Source: Nitrospirota bacterium
GTDB taxonomy: Bacteria > Nitrospirota > Thermodesulfovibrionia > Thermodesulfovibrionales > Dissulfurispiraceae
Direction of reading: 5' to 3'
DNA: 64,000 nucleotides
Assembly (NCBI GenBank): GCA_009773415.1
Contig: WSNO01000011.1
Coordinates: forward strand, 1-64,000
Shown here: piece by piece, positions 17,391 through 26,797 of the stretch
Layout: each line of letters opens with the position of its first letter
How positions within the stretch are numbered: position 1 is the stretch's first letter
Notes under the pieces: generated by a model
Seen by the model: the letters and a program-made list of their open reading frames with translations, nothing else
The model's database searches: none
What the model was told of the DNA's origin: nothing
Translations under genes and position numbers: made by a program

Positions 17391-19019
17391 ATGGCAAAAC
17401 TACCAAAACCCTCAGAACTTGCGAAGATAAGTCTTACGCCTCCCGCAAAACCTTGGATGGACGTTGTTACCGATATCCGGCAGGGCATGTACTGCCACGG
17501 TGCAAAAGCCAAGAACCTAGCAGCGCTTGAGCTTCCGAACGCGCGTGACTTCAAGGTCGCGGAAGAAGACTGGCAGTTGCCGGAGGACTGGAAGGAAACA
17601 GTATTGAACGGCATAAAGGAACGACTTGAGAAGTTCCGCACTTTCCATGTATTTATGGATATCTGCGTTCGCTGCGGAGCCTGCGCCGACAAGTGTCATT
17701 TCTTTCTCGGTTCAGGCGACCCCAAGAACATGCCGGTAATTCGTGCCGAGCTGCTCCGCTCCGTTTACCGAAAATACTTCACGACGGCGGGCAAGGTATT
17801 CGGAAAGACTGCAGGCGCCCGCGAACTTGACATCCAAACGCTCAAGGAAATCTGGTACTACTACTTTCAGTGTACCGAATGCCGCCGCTGCTCGCTCTTC
17901 TGCCCCTATGGCATCGACCAGGCGGAAATTACTATCATCGGTCGTGAACTGCTGAACCTGCTCGGACTGAACATCGATTGGATCTGCGGCCCGGCGGCAA
18001 ACTGCTATCGCAAAGGCAATCATCTCGGGCTTGAGCCGCATACCATCAAGAGTTCGGTCGAATTTTTCCTCAGCGACCTTGAAGACATCACCGGCATTAC
18101 CATTGAACCGACCTTCAACCGCAAGGGCGCGGAGATTCTCTTCGTCACCCCTTCCGGCGACCTCTTTGCCGACCCCGGCACCTACACTGCAATGGGGTAC
18201 CTGATGCTCTTCCATGAACTCGGGCTCGACTACACCTGGAGCACCTATGCATCGGAAGGCGGCAACTTCGGCTTCTTCACCTCAATGGATATGGCCAAGC
18301 GCCTGAACTACAAGATTTACGCTGAAGCAAAACGCCTCGGTGTTAAATGGATTCTCGGAGGGGAGTGCGGCCACATGTGGCGTGTGCTGCACCAGTATAT
18401 GGACACGTTTAATGGTCCCGCGGACTTTCTTGAGGTGCCGAAATCACCCATCACCGGCACGGTATTTGACAGTGCGAAGGGCACGAAGATGGTCCATATC
18501 GTAGAATTTACCGCCGACCTTATGAAGAACAACAAGCTGAATCTCGACCCGACCCGCAACGATCATCTCAAGGTTACCTATCATGATTCGTGCAATACGT
18601 CACGCGGCATGGGATTCCTCGAGGAGCCCCGCTATGTAATCAAGAGTGTCTGCAATCACTTTTACGACATGCCGGAAGACACTATCCGCGAGAAGACCTT
18701 CTGCTGCGGAAGCGGTTCAGGGCTGAACGCAAGTGAAAACATGGAGCTCAGAATGCGCGGCGGCTTCCCCCGCGCCAATGCGGTTCGCCATGTCCATGAA
18801 AAACACGGCGTCAACCTGCTTACCAACATCTGTGCTATCGACCGCGCTTCGCTGCCGCCGCTCATGGACTATTGGGTGCCGGGCGTCAAGGTTGCCGGAA
18901 CCCATGAACTGGTGGGCAATGCACTTGTCATGAAGGGCGAAAAAGAGCGGACGGTTGACCTCAGGAACGAGCCGCTGCCGGGCAAGGCGGGGGCGGAAGG
19001 AGGTGAGGCTGATGTATAA
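17391..19019 (+). CDS. dsrK: DsrK, HdrD-like Fe-S catalytic subunit
   Basis: 542 residues. A ferredoxin-type pair of [4Fe-4S] motifs, CVRCGACADKC (about residue 91) and CTECRRCSLFC (about 162), is followed by an HdrD-like CCG region (HDSCNTSRG, then FCCGSGSGLN). DsrK is thought to reduce the DsrC trisulfide at a special [4Fe-4S] cluster on the cytoplasmic face. It starts 3 nt after dsrM and overlaps dsrJ by 8 nt. Confidence 0.96.
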   Translation: MAKLPKPSELAKISLTPPAKPWMDVVTDIRQGMYCHGAKAKNLAALELPNARDFKVAEEDWQLPEDWKETVLNGIKERLEKFRTFHVFMDICVRCGACADKCHFFLGSGDPKNMPVIRAELLRSVYRKYFTTAGKVFGKTAGARELDIQTLKEIWYYYFQCTECRRCSLFCPYGIDQAEITIIGRELLNLLGLNIDWICGPAANCYRKGNHLGLEPHTIKSSVEFFLSDLEDITGITIEPTFNRKGAEILFVTPSGDLFADPGTYTAMGYLMLFHELGLDYTWSTYASEGGNFGFFTSMDMAKRLNYKIYAEAKRLGVKWILGGECGHMWRVLHQYMDTFNGPADFLEVPKSPITGTVFDSAKGTKMVHIVEFTADLMKNNKLNLDPTRNDHLKVTYHDSCNTSRGMGFLEEPRYVIKSVCNHFYDMPEDTIREKTFCCGSGSGLNASENMELRMRGGFPRANAVRHVHEKHGVNLLTNICAIDRASLPPLMDYWVPGVKVAGTHELVGNALVMKGEKERTVDLRNEPLPGKAGAEGGEADV

Positions 19020-19407
19020 CGGCGGTAAAATCATTCTTGGCCTGATTGTTTTCATCGGCCTCATGGCAGCGCCTTTCATCTTCGGACTGGGAAAGGGCAA
19101 TGCCAAGCCGAATCCGAGCATTGACACCCCCGCAATCAAGGCAATGGAAAAGAAGCAGTGCGTAGAGGCGAAAGCTGTCATGAAGACCGAGCATATGAAG
19201 ATGCTGAATGACTGGCGCGATTCGGTCGTTCGGGACGGCAAGCGCCTGTATGTTGCAACGGACGGCAAGAAGTACGACATGAGCCTCCAGAACACGTGCA
19301 TGAAGTGCCATTCCAATAAAGCGCAGTTCTGCGACAAGTGTCACATTTATGTAGGGGCAAAGCCCTATTGCTGGGACTGCCACATTGCACCGAAGGAGGG
19401 AGCGTAG
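19012..19407 (+). CDS. dsrJ: DsrJ, periplasmic trihaem cytochrome c
   Basis: 131 residues. A single N-terminal membrane anchor/signal (YNGGKIILGLIVFIGLMAAP) is followed by three CxxCH sites close together: CMKCH, CDKCH and CWDCH. That matches the trihaem DsrJ. The start at 19012 follows GGAGGTGAGG; an in-frame upstream extension lies within dsrK and is rejected. It faces the periplasm with DsrO. Confidence 0.95.
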   Translation: MYNGGKIILGLIVFIGLMAAPFIFGLGKGNAKPNPSIDTPAIKAMEKKQCVEAKAVMKTEHMKMLNDWRDSVVRDGKRLYVATDGKKYDMSLQNTCMKCHSNKAQFCDKCHIYVGAKPYCWDCHIAPKEGA

Positions 19408-19409
19408 CC

Positions 19410-20216
19410 ATGAAGATTGAGAGAAGAGAGTTCCTCAAGCTGGCCGGGCTGTCCGCGATATTCGGTCTCGGTGGCACCGCGATTGCCGCAAGCGTACAGC
19501 AGACCCCGTCCTATATCCCGGACCCAAAAGAACTCACGGGCAAGCGCTGGGCGCTGGTCATAAACATGGACAAGTTTAAGACCGATGCTGACGTTAAGAG
19601 GGTTATCGAAGTTTGTCACACCAAACATAACGTTCCGAATATCCCGAATCCGAAGCAGGAGGTGAAGTGGATCTTCACCGAGATGATGGAGAATGTGTTT
19701 CCTGAACAACAAGACAAGTATCTTACCGAGCATTACAAGCATATGCCGTTTCTGACTCTGTGCAACCACTGCGCAAATCCGCCGTGTGTGAGGGTCTGTC
19801 CGACACAGGCGACGTTTAAGCGCAAAAGTGACGGCATCGTCATGATGGACATGCACCGTTGCATCGGCTGCCGCTTCTGCATGGCGGGCTGTCCATACGG
19901 TGCGCGCAGCCTGAACTGGATCGATCCCCGGCCGTATCTGGATCCGAAAAAGATCAATCCTGAATTTCCGACCCGCATGAAAGGCGTTGTCGAGAAATGC
20001 ACACTCTGTTACGAGCTCATCGCAGTCGGAAAGATACCTGCATGCGCTGAAGCATCCAATGGCGCGATAGTATTCGGCGACCTTGAAGACCCGAAGTCGG
20101 AAGTCAGAAAGGTTCTTGCTGAAACCTATACGATCCGCCGTAAACCCGAGCTCGGCACTCGTCCGAGCGTATACTATGTGATAGGAGGGATGAAGGATGC
20201 TGGAAAGGGCGCTTAA
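19410..20216 (+). CDS. dsrO: DsrO, periplasmic ferredoxin-like subunit
   Basis: 268 residues. A twin-arginine signal (MKIERREFLKLAGL) is followed by an AIAAS-type cleavage region. Multiple [4Fe-4S] motifs of the HybA/DmsB type follow: CNHCANPPCVRVC, CIGCRFCMAGC and CTLCYE. It is exported folded via Tat and pairs with the membrane protein DsrP. The start at 19410, with GGAGGG upstream, is chosen over an extension into dsrJ. It overlaps dsrP by 20 nt. Confidence 0.95.
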   Translation: MKIERREFLKLAGLSAIFGLGGTAIAASVQQTPSYIPDPKELTGKRWALVINMDKFKTDADVKRVIEVCHTKHNVPNIPNPKQEVKWIFTEMMENVFPEQQDKYLTEHYKHMPFLTLCNHCANPPCVRVCPTQATFKRKSDGIVMMDMHRCIGCRFCMAGCPYGARSLNWIDPRPYLDPKKINPEFPTRMKGVVEKCTLCYELIAVGKIPACAEASNGAIVFGDLEDPKSEVRKVLAETYTIRRKPELGTRPSVYYVIGGMKDAGKGA

Positions 20217-21366
20217 CGGAGGCAAGCTGTACTGGACCTGGATAGGCTTCCTGCTGGCGGTATTCGGAGTCGGTTTCCTCTTTTACCTCCAGCAGTGGAA
20301 TGTCGGCCTCGGCATTACCGGCATGAGCCGCGACGTATCGTGGGGCTTTTATATCTCCCAGTTTACGTTTCTTGTCGGAATCGCCGCATCAGGAGTCATG
20401 GTTGTGCTGCCGTTTTATCTGCACGACTACAAGGCATTCGGCCGGATTACGATTCTCGGCGAGTTTCTCGCCATTCCGGCAGTCATTATGTGCGTCACCT
20501 TTATTGTGGTCGACCTCGGTCAGCCGTATCGGGCGATGAACGTTATTTTTCACCCGTCGCCGAGTTCAATCCTGTTTTATGACACCATCGTTCTGAACGG
20601 CTATCTTCTTCTTAATCTGCTGGTCGGGTGGACCTGCCTGCATGCCGAAAAGAAGAGCATTGCTCCGCCCAAGTGGGTGAAGCCGTTCATCATTCTTTCG
20701 ATCATCTGGGCACCGTCTATCCACACGGTTACGGCATTCATTTACGCCGGCATCCCGGGCAAGCACTTCTGGCTGACCGCCGTCATGGCAGCCCGATTTC
20801 TTGCCTCAGCATTTGCGTCCGGCCCGGCACTGCTTTTGATTCTGGCGCTTATCGTCCGGAAGTTCTCGAAGTTCGATCCGGGCAGCGAAGCGATTCAGAC
20901 GCTCGGCAAGATTGTCACATATTGCATGATTCTCAACGTCTTTCTCCTCGGGCTGGAGCTTTTTACCGCGTTTTACAGCGGCATTCCGGGGCATATGCAT
21001 GCGTGGGAGTATCTCTATGCCGGAATTGACGGCAAGGGAGTGCTGGTGCCGCTGATGTGGCTCTCAGCGATTCTTGCGGCCGTATCGATTTCGATGCTCG
21101 TATTCCCGCAGGTCAGGAAAAATGAGACGCTTCTGGCAATTGCATGCGTCTGCGTATTCTTCTCGCTCTGGATCGACAAGGGCTTCGGTCTGGTCGTCGG
21201 CGGCTTCGTTCCCAACTCGTTCGAGCAGGTGACTGAATACTGGCCGACCCTCGCGGAGTTCTCCATCGCCATGGGAGTCTGGGCGCTCGGCTTTTTGATT
21301 CTGACAGTTCTTTACAAGGTTGCTGTTTCGATCAAGGAAGAATCGGGCGGCGAAGCGATTCATTAG
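20197..21366 (+). CDS. dsrP: DsrP, NrfD-family membrane subunit
   Basis: 389 residues with about ten transmembrane helices, NrfD/HybB family. It has a typical N-terminus (YWTWIGFLLAVFGVGFLFYL) and the conserved GMSRDVSWGFYISQFTFLVG. It exchanges electrons with quinone and, through DsrO/DsrJ, with the periplasm. Last gene of the operon, followed by a strong terminator. Confidence 0.95.
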   Translation: MLERALNGGKLYWTWIGFLLAVFGVGFLFYLQQWNVGLGITGMSRDVSWGFYISQFTFLVGIAASGVMVVLPFYLHDYKAFGRITILGEFLAIPAVIMCVTFIVVDLGQPYRAMNVIFHPSPSSILFYDTIVLNGYLLLNLLVGWTCLHAEKKSIAPPKWVKPFIILSIIWAPSIHTVTAFIYAGIPGKHFWLTAVMAARFLASAFASGPALLLILALIVRKFSKFDPGSEAIQTLGKIVTYCMILNVFLLGLELFTAFYSGIPGHMHAWEYLYAGIDGKGVLVPLMWLSAILAAVSISMLVFPQVRKNETLLAIACVCVFFSLWIDKGFGLVVGGFVPNSFEQVTEYWPTLAEFSIAMGVWALGFLILTVLYKVAVSIKEESGGEAIH

Positions 21367-21390
21367 CTGGCCGAATGGTCTGAATGAAAA

Positions 21391-21427
21391 ACCGGCCCCG
21401 TGTGCAGTGCACCGGGGCCGGTTTTTT
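21391..21427 (+). terminator. Terminator of dsrMKJOP
   Basis: ACCGGCCCCG (21391-21400) pairs with CGGGGCCGGT (21413-21422), followed by TTTTT. It is flanked by AAAAA on the 5' side, so it can also serve the convergent minus-strand gene. Confidence 0.92.
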
Positions 21428-21453
21428 GTTGCATGGAAGAGCGCTTCAGAGGC

Positions 21454-22041
21454 TTATTGCGTCTCTCTTTTCCGCCGAAGCAGTATCCCCTCGCCTGGAT
21501 GAACTTTGCGCTCATTTGACGGAGTAGGGCGCGTTACCGGCGGGTATGCGCTGGCCACAGGGGAGAGCCCATCAGCTATAGTATGCGATGGGTGAGGGTC
21601 TGCCATCACTGGCTGCTTGCGGATATCCATGTCCGGCAGGCAATAGCTGATCTCAACCGCAATGCCGTTTGGATCAAACGCGTAGATGGAATGGATAAAC
21701 CCTTGGTCGATGACTTCCGATACAAAGATGTCCGCAGCATTCAACCGGTCTTTCAGTTCCCATAGCTGATCGGGACCTTCAACGCCCAGTGCAACGTGGT
21801 CGAAAGCATAGGCGCCTTTGACCGGCCGGCCGGCGTCTTTTTCCTCGATCGGCTCAACTTCAGGCCATTCAAAAAATGCGATGAGGTCATTTTCGGATAC
21901 CTCGAAGAAGTATTGACGAAATCCTTTTCCGCCGATTCCGGCAACGATTCTCAGCCCCAGCATATCCCGCCAGAACCGGATCGTAGAGTCCATGTTGCCA
22001 GTTGCAAGAGCAAGGTGATTGATTCCGGTATAGCGCACCAT
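21454..22041 (-). CDS. VOC (glyoxalase/dioxygenase) family protein
   Basis: 195 residues. Two beta-alpha-beta-beta-beta units of the vicinal-oxygen-chelate fold span residues 1-135. Candidate metal ligands are His9 (GINHLALA), a His in AFDHVALGV, and a Glu in NGIAVEISYC. The last 60 residues are a Pro-rich, probably disordered tail. The substrate is unknown. A GGGAGG ribosome site precedes the ATG. Monocistronic, convergent with dsrP. Confidence 0.8.
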   Translation of the reverse strand: MVRYTGINHLALATGNMDSTIRFWRDMLGLRIVAGIGGKGFRQYFFEVSENDLIAFFEWPEVEPIEEKDAGRPVKGAYAFDHVALGVEGPDQLWELKDRLNAADIFVSEVIDQGFIHSIYAFDPNGIAVEISYCLPDMDIRKQPVMADPHPSHTIADGLSPVASAYPPVTRPTPSNERKVHPGEGILLRRKRETQ

Positions 22042-22191
22042 GACGGCCTCCCGAGAAGTGATATTTTATTATCATTATTCAGGAAAAATGAGGAAAAAGC
22101 AAAGGCATGTTCCGACGTCGCCGATCGTGATATACTGACAGCAAGAGCGGCTCTGTGAGCCCGCGATATTTTCAGCATCGGAGGGATGTGT

Positions 22192-22881
22192 ATGAAGAGA
22201 AAAGTGCCGGTTCTACTCAGCATGGTAGTTGCCGTATTTGTATCGCTCTGTCTTGCGGTGCCTTGTTTTGCGGCGGCAAAAGACGAGCCGAAAAAGGATG
22301 ACGCAAAAAAAGAAACAAGGAAAGAGGAGCCGAGGAAGGATACCGCAAAGAAAGAATCTCCCAAGGCTGTTGATCTGAATAACGCGTCGCAGAAAGAACT
22401 CGAGGCGCTCAAGGGCGTCGGTGCGGCAAAGGCAAAAAAGATTATTGCCAACCGCCCGTACAAGTCTGCTGATGAGCTGTCAAAGGCGGGGCTTTCCAAA
22501 AAGGAGATTGACGGACTGAAATCGCAGGTGGTCGTGGGTGCTGCTCCCGCAGTCGCGCCGAAGGATGATGCGAAGGCCCATCCGGCGGCAAAAACGCCGG
22601 AGAAAGCTGCTTCGCCTGCCAAGGAAGAAAAGCCGGCAAAGGACGCAAAGAAGGAAAAAGACGCCAAGAAAGAAGCGAAGGCAAAACTGGCGCCCGGACA
22701 AAAGATTAATCTGAACACCGCGAGTCAGACTGACCTGGAGCTTCTTCCTGAAATCGGACCTGCCAAGGCCAAAGCCATTATCGCCGGACGACCCTACAGC
22801 AAGCCGGAAGATATCATGAAGGTCAGGGGAATCAAGCAGAAGACCTATGACCAGATCAAGGACAACATCGCTGTGAAATAA
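22192..22881 (+). CDS. Secreted protein with two ComEA-like HhH domains
   Basis: 229 residues. A signal peptide (residues 1-25, ending PCFAAA) is followed by a Lys/Glu/Asp/Ala-rich linker, a first helix-hairpin-helix domain (VDLNNASQKELEALKGVGAA), a second Lys/Ala/Glu/Pro-rich linker (about 108-165), and a second HhH domain (INLNTASQTDLELLPEIGPA). HhH domains of this type bind DNA in ComEA, the competence receptor. The duplication and highly charged linkers are unusual. ATG 22192 has GGAGG at the right distance; ATG 22186 is in the same frame but too close. Confidence 0.8.
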   Translation: MKRKVPVLLSMVVAVFVSLCLAVPCFAAAKDEPKKDDAKKETRKEEPRKDTAKKESPKAVDLNNASQKELEALKGVGAAKAKKIIANRPYKSADELSKAGLSKKEIDGLKSQVVVGAAPAVAPKDDAKAHPAAKTPEKAASPAKEEKPAKDAKKEKDAKKEAKAKLAPGQKINLNTASQTDLELLPEIGPAKAKAIIAGRPYSKPEDIMKVRGIKQKTYDQIKDNIAVK

Positions 22882-22961
22882 GGTGATAGTGCGATGCGGT
22901 ATCTTCGCTGATGCCGCCTTATATTATTGTGGAAATAATGATACCGTAAAGGAGCGCAGGT

Positions 22962-23369
22962 ATGGGACTACTGAATGATCTTGCTGGCAGTGTGCTCGGC
23001 GGGGGTGGCTCCTCGCAGAATCAACTTCTGGAGCTGGTGCTGAATCTCGTAAACAACAAGGAAACGGGCGGACTTGCGGGCCTGGCAAAGACCTTCGCGG
23101 AAAAAGGGCTTGGAGACGCAGTCTCATCCTGGATTGGCACCGGCCAGAACCAGCCGGTTTCCGGCGATCAGATTACGCAGGCGCTCGGGTCTGATCAAAT
23201 CTCAGACATTGCGCAGAAGCTTGGTTTGGGGCAGCAGGACGCAGCCAACGGACTTGCAGGATTGCTTCCTGATGTTGTCGATAAATTGACGCCGAACGGA
23301 CATGTGCCTGATAATGACTTGCTTGAGCAAGGTCTTACTATGCTGAAGGGGAAGCTTTTCGGACAATAA
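22962..23369 (+). CDS. YidB family protein
   Basis: 135 residues, Gly/Leu-rich, matching the YidB/DUF937 pattern: MGLLNDLAGSVLGGG, then GLAKTFAEKGLGDAVSSWIG and a C-terminal LLPDVVDKLTPNGHVP. Function unknown. A good ribosome site (AAAGGAG) precedes it. It is followed 10-45 nt later by a DUF4126 gene, probably co-transcribed. Confidence 0.85.
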   Translation: MGLLNDLAGSVLGGGGSSQNQLLELVLNLVNNKETGGLAGLAKTFAEKGLGDAVSSWIGTGQNQPVSGDQITQALGSDQISDIAQKLGLGQQDAANGLAGLLPDVVDKLTPNGHVPDNDLLEQGLTMLKGKLFGQ

Positions 23370-23414
23370 GGAATTGATGTGGCTCGTCCGCACCGGCGGG
23401 CGGGCCTTTCATGC

Positions 23415-23993
23415 ATGGAACCACGAATAGATCTTATCCTGAGCATCTGCCTCGGCATAGGCCTGAGCGCCGCATGCGGGTTTCGCGTGTTTATTCCGCT
23501 GTTTGTTGCAAGCGGCGCTGCTTTCTTCGGCTATCTGCAGCCATCAGCGGGGTTTGAATGGCTTGGGTCGGAGACGGCTTTCTGGACGTTTGCAACCGCG
23601 GCATTGCTTGAGGTTTTAGCATATTTTGTCCCGTGGTTCGACCACCTGATGGATAGTATTGCGGGTCCGGCTGCTCTCGTTGCAGGAACGCTTCTCATGG
23701 CTGCATCGCTGACCGACATGGGCCCATGGCTTAAATGGACGCTGGCTCTTATTGCGGGAGGGGGGAGCGCCGCAGTGGTTCAGGGATCCTCAATGCTTGC
23801 CCGCGGCTTTTCGACAACCCTGACCGGCGGAGCGGGAAACTTCCTGGTGTCTGCTGCTGAAGCGGGGGGCGCGCTTGTTTTGAGCCTGCTGGCAATAACC
23901 CTGCCGGTCGTGGCTGCGGGTGCCGTTGTCGTGATTGCAGTGTCGGGGATCCGGCGCGGAATTGCGGCGCTCAAGAGGAAGAGGAAAGGATAG
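23415..23993 (+). CDS. DUF4126 membrane protein
   Basis: About 192 residues with four to five hydrophobic segments (residues 5-35, 50-70, 85-110, 120-140 and 150-180). The opening IDLILSICLGIGLSAACGFRVFIPLF and the block YFVPWFDHLMDSIAGPAALVAG fit the DUF4126 family. The function is unknown. The frame is open back to a GTG at 23379, which would add 12 residues; the exact start is unresolved. Confidence 0.75.
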   Translation: MEPRIDLILSICLGIGLSAACGFRVFIPLFVASGAAFFGYLQPSAGFEWLGSETAFWTFATAALLEVLAYFVPWFDHLMDSIAGPAALVAGTLLMAASLTDMGPWLKWTLALIAGGGSAAVVQGSSMLARGFSTTLTGGAGNFLVSAAEAGGALVLSLLAITLPVVAAGAVVVIAVSGIRRGIAALKRKRKG

Positions 23994-24013
23994 TTCAGCT
24001 TGCTTCCGCATGG

Positions 24014-24835
24014 TCAGCGCGGCCGATGATTTGCCGTAAACCAGTCTATGAGCTGACGCGCTATCGTGCCTTTGCCTGGAATGGCAGGAAGATCATCGGG
24101 GCTGTACCATCCGGCATCGGTCAGTTCCGACGTATCAATCGCGATCTCGCCGCTTGCGTGGCTTGCGGTAAAGCCTGCCATCAGGACATTCGGGAACGGC
24201 CACGGCAGGCTGCCGAAATATTTGATGTCGGCAATTTCAATGCCGACCTCTTCCCGAACTTCCCGGTGAACACACTCTTCGAGTGTTTCACCGGGTTCGA
24301 CAAAGCCGGCCAGAACGCTGTAAAAAGCGAACTTAAAACGACGGGAGTGAGCAAGCAGTATCTTGCCGTCGCGGACAACCGCAACAATAATCGCCGGCGT
24401 TACCGGAGGATAACTGACAAGTCCGCACGACGGGCATATTTTTGCCCGGTCGTCTGGTTTTTTGGTGACAACCGCGCCGCATCGGGGGCAGAATCTGTAC
24501 GTTCGGTCCCATTCGATAATCTGAAACGCCTTGCCCGCCATTGAGAAGTGCCTGTCCGGAAGCAGAGTGAAGAGCGGTCTCAGTTCAGAGTATTCCATTC
24601 CTTCGGGAGATTCGGCGCTCTTGAGAGATTCGACCGCATAGCAGTCTATGTCGCCGATGCTGCCCACATGAGAAATGCTGACGGGCTCCAGCGGAAGATG
24701 TTCGATGGCGCGGAGAAGGGGGATTTTCGGCTTGCCGGTGCGAACATCGATGAGGATGCGGTTTTTGTGAAAGATAAACCAAAAGGCCGGCGTGGTGTGC
24801 TCATGAAGAGCGGGCGACGAACAAGAATGAGCCAT
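24014..24835 (-). CDS. nudC: NAD(+) diphosphatase NudC
   Basis: 273 residues. A zinc ribbon (FCPRCGAVV, then ICPSCGLVSYP) is followed by the Nudix box GFVEPGETLEECVHREVREE and the NudC-specific array LPWPFPNVLM. It hydrolyses NADH/NAD+ and can remove NAD caps from RNA. An AAAAGGA site precedes ATG. It lies 11 nt downstream of the ABC-F gene on the same strand, so the two are probably co-transcribed. Confidence 0.92.
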   Translation of the reverse strand: MAHSCSSPALHEHTTPAFWFIFHKNRILIDVRTGKPKIPLLRAIEHLPLEPVSISHVGSIGDIDCYAVESLKSAESPEGMEYSELRPLFTLLPDRHFSMAGKAFQIIEWDRTYRFCPRCGAVVTKKPDDRAKICPSCGLVSYPPVTPAIIVAVVRDGKILLAHSRRFKFAFYSVLAGFVEPGETLEECVHREVREEVGIEIADIKYFGSLPWPFPNVLMAGFTASHASGEIAIDTSELTDAGWYSPDDLPAIPGKGTIARQLIDWFTANHRPR

Positions 24836-24846
24836 AATGATCCTTT

Positions 24847-26709
24847 TCAGATGATCGAGCCTGTCTCGCTCAGTCGCCTGACGAACTCGCCTGATTTCGT
24901 CTCAACGGTTTCGGCAAGCCCGGAAAGCTCGTCAAAAAGATTTTCTATCTCAGACTTCGAGTCACTCAGGATTTTCGATTGCTCGCTGATGGTCTGCCAG
25001 TCTCCCTTTTCGGAGGCTTCAACCAGAGCTTTTTCAGCACGTGCGCACTGCTCCTCGAGTTGAACGATGGTATTTTCTATCTGTTCCATGCGGTTCTGCA
25101 TCGGCACGAGCGTTCTTGAGCGCTCCGCGATTATATCGGCCCGCAGCTTGCGCAGGTCTTTTTTGGTGATTTTTTCATCAGGCGATACTTTCTTCTGCTC
25201 GGTGAACAGCTCTTTTTCGTCCAGCCAGCCGACACGGTCAAGAAAATCCTGATAGGTGCCTTCAAAAGTACTGACGGCGCCGCCGTCAAACACAATGAGG
25301 CGCGTAGCCACTGCATGCAGGATCATTTCGCTGTGCGCAACGATGATGACGGCGCCTTCAAAGGCGTCAATGGCCTCCAGCAGGGAGTCGACCGATTCCA
25401 TGTCGAGATGGTTGGTCGGCTCGTCCAGCAGCAGCAGATTCGACGGTTGGGCAAGCAGCTTCCCAAGCAGCACCCGGCTGCGCTCTCCTCCGGACAGGAC
25501 GCTGATTTTTTTGAGCGCTGCATCGCCTTCAAACATCATCACTCCGCAGATGGCGCGGGCTGTCCGCCGAAGCTCATCGGGAACGACCGACATAATCTCC
25601 TCCTCAACCGTCATGGTCGGGGAAAGCCGGTTGATATTTGTCTGGCCGAAATATCCGAGCTTGCATTTTGAGCTCAGCGCGACTTCCCCATGAGAAGGGG
25701 ACAGCTCTCCCGCAAGCAGATTGAGCAGTGTCGTCTTCCCTTTGCCATTGGGGCCGATGATAGCAACACGATCCTTCGGTCCGACGATGAAGCTCAGGTT
25801 TTCTATAAGCTGATGGCCTGCTGCAGCATAGGAGAAGCTGAGGTTTTTTGTCTCCAGAAGCCACTTTCCGACAAAGGGTTCTTCATTGAACTGAAATTCG
25901 AGTGTGCGGACGTTTTGCAGTTTGTCGAGTCGTTCATGCCGCTGGAGCGCCTTGATCTTTGACTGGACCGCCTTGGCCCGGGTTGCCTGCGCACGGAAAC
26001 GGTTGATGAACTGCTCAATTTCCTGGCGCTTCTTTTCGTCATTGACGCGGGTGCGCTCGTGGACCTCTTCATCCGTCATAATCTGCCGCCAGAACTTTTC
26101 GGTGGATCCTTCCATCTTGCGGAGTGTGCAGCGGTGAATTCCCATGGTGTGAGTCGAAACGCTGTCCATGAACGCACGGTCGTGGGTAATAAGCATCAGT
26201 TCATTCTTCCATGCGCGGAGAAACTCCTTCAGCCAGCGGATAGAAAGAATATCGAGATAGTTTGTCGGCTCATCGAGCAGAAGAAGGTTCGGCTCCTGCA
26301 GCAACACCTTTGCGAGGTTCAACCGGATCTGAAACCCGCCAGAAAGCTCCAGGGGGCTGCGCCGAAAATCCACATCTGTAAATCCGAGACCGGTGAGAAC
26401 CTTCTCGGCGCGATAGGTTTCATCAACCCCGTCGTCGCGCAGCGGAAGAGAAAGGCAGGCTTCCTCAAGAACGGTCTTGCCCGTGAACCTGATATGCTGC
26501 GAAAGGTGGCCGATTGTATAGCCGCTGGGAATACTGATGATCCCGCTGTCAGGATGTTCTTCGCCAAGAAGCATCCTGAACAGGGTAGTCTTGCCGTGGC
26601 CGTTGCGCCCGACCAGTCCGATGCGCTCCCCCGCGCTGACGGTGAACCCGACCTCATCGAAGATGATCTGACGCCCGTATGATTTAGAGAGATTGTATGC
26701 CTGTATCAT
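24847..26709 (-). CDS. ABC-F family ribosome-associated ATPase
   Basis: 620 residues with two ABC cassettes and no membrane segment. The first has Walker A GLVGRNGHGKTT, signature LSGGFQIRLNLAK and LLLLDEPTNYLD. The second has GPNGKGKTTLLN, LSGGERSRVLLGK and LLLLDEPTNHLD. A charged interdomain linker and a C-terminal coiled coil (about 545-615) follow the Uup/YdiF pattern. ABC-F proteins act on the ribosomal E site. I cannot assign a subfamily. No clear ribosome site precedes ATG 26709. Confidence 0.9.
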   Translation of the reverse strand: MIQAYNLSKSYGRQIIFDEVGFTVSAGERIGLVGRNGHGKTTLFRMLLGEEHPDSGIISIPSGYTIGHLSQHIRFTGKTVLEEACLSLPLRDDGVDETYRAEKVLTGLGFTDVDFRRSPLELSGGFQIRLNLAKVLLQEPNLLLLDEPTNYLDILSIRWLKEFLRAWKNELMLITHDRAFMDSVSTHTMGIHRCTLRKMEGSTEKFWRQIMTDEEVHERTRVNDEKKRQEIEQFINRFRAQATRAKAVQSKIKALQRHERLDKLQNVRTLEFQFNEEPFVGKWLLETKNLSFSYAAAGHQLIENLSFIVGPKDRVAIIGPNGKGKTTLLNLLAGELSPSHGEVALSSKCKLGYFGQTNINRLSPTMTVEEEIMSVVPDELRRTARAICGVMMFEGDAALKKISVLSGGERSRVLLGKLLAQPSNLLLLDEPTNHLDMESVDSLLEAIDAFEGAVIIVAHSEMILHAVATRLIVFDGGAVSTFEGTYQDFLDRVGWLDEKELFTEQKKVSPDEKITKKDLRKLRADIIAERSRTLVPMQNRMEQIENTIVQLEEQCARAEKALVEASEKGDWQTISEQSKILSDSKSEIENLFDELSGLAETVETKSGEFVRRLSETGSII

Positions 26710-26750
26710 GATAGGAGGTATATTTATTATAGAAAAGACAAGCTGTTTTG

Positions 26751-26779
26751 CGCACTTTTTTCTGATAAAAGTGCTCTCT
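26751..26779. repeat. Hairpin upstream of candidate RNA
   Basis: GCACTTTT and AAAAGTGC (within 26752-26774) form an 8-bp stem, followed at once by GCTCT/AGAGC (26773-26787). It lies between the divergent ABC-F gene and the rod-like structure at 26798-26932. Confidence 0.35.
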
Positions 26780-26797
26780 GCAAAGAGCTATGACTAT

